Assembly: GCA_035279705.1 (NCBI GenBank)
Contig: DATEHG010000116.1
Coordinates: forward strand, 1 to 5,530
From: DATEHG01 sp035279705
Lineage (GTDB): Bacteria; Gemmatimonadota; Gemmatimonadetes; Gemmatimonadales; GWC2-71-9
Direction of reading: 5' to 3'
Length of the DNA: 5,530 nucleotides
The notes below the pieces were generated by a model. It was not told the origin of the DNA. It searched no databases and saw only the letters and a program-made list of their open reading frames with translations. A program made the position numbers and the translations under genes. Positions 5,421 through 5,530 of this stretch are shown here, in pieces. Each line of letters opens with the position of its first letter. Position 1 is the first letter of the stretch.

Positions 5421-5530
5421 CCTCCCTCCGCCACGGGTTCGACCGTGCTCCCCACCACGGTGACACCCAGCCGGCAACACTCGGCCAGGATTTCCTCGGC
5501 CCGGCGATCGCCCAGCGGCAGGAGGAGCTC
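5417..5530 (-). CDS. C-terminal end of an unrecognised protein (cut by window edge)
   Basis: The minus-strand frame entering at 5530 gives 37 residues, beginning ELLLPLGDRRAEEILAEC and ending VGSTVEPVAEGG, then TGA at 5419-5417. The third codon positions are nearly all G or C, as in the other genes here, which argues for real coding. It reads as one amphipathic helix followed by a short strand. I do not recognise the family from so little. The gene ends 67 bases before the channel gene start and its stop lies in the candidate -35 box. Confidence 0.6.
   Translation of the reverse strand, partial: ELLLPLGDRRAEEILAECCRLGVTVVGSTVEPVAEGG

Overview
The window is GC-rich and gene-dense, and every gene I can support lies on the minus strand. 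The start usage (GTG for at least one gene), the strong G/C preference at third codon positions and the absence of encoded CCA ends on the tRNAs suggest a GC-rich environmental bacterium outside the Enterobacteria. Gemmatimonadota or Acidobacteriota is my guess; nothing here proves the phylum.

Read in the direction of transcription (high to low coordinates), the layout is as follows. (1) 5530-5417: the last 37 codons of an unrecognised gene. (2) 5349-4456: a small-conductance mechanosensitive channel (MscS family) with a candidate promoter and a well-spaced ribosome binding site. (3) 4459-2948: cysS, cysteinyl-tRNA synthetase, whose ATG overlaps the channel gene's stop codon in an ATGA junction. 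(4) 2836-746: a membrane-bound histidine kinase with MASE1, PAS, HisKA and HATPase_c domains and no response regulator in view. (5) 695-248: four tRNA genes in the order Thr(UGU), Tyr(GUA), Gly(UCC), Thr(GGU). (6) 130-1: the start of tuf (EF-Tu), which runs off the window. A strong sigma70-type promoter (721-749) sits directly in front of the tRNAs.

The tRNA-tuf block has the same order as thrU-tyrU-glyT-thrT-tufB of E. coli. It is a conserved operon that couples tRNA supply to EF-Tu, the protein that carries aminoacyl-tRNAs to the ribosome. cysS also serves translation. The channel and the kinase are membrane proteins of osmotic protection and signalling, with no evident functional tie to the translation genes.

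The region is largely ordinary core genome and I see no undescribed system. The details worth a second look are: a family of 7-bp tandem repeats in the tuf leader and across the cysS stop codon; two promoters whose -35 box contains the stop codon of the preceding gene; a palindrome on the -10 box of the channel promoter; and an orphan MASE1 kinase placed directly in front of the tRNA-tuf operon.
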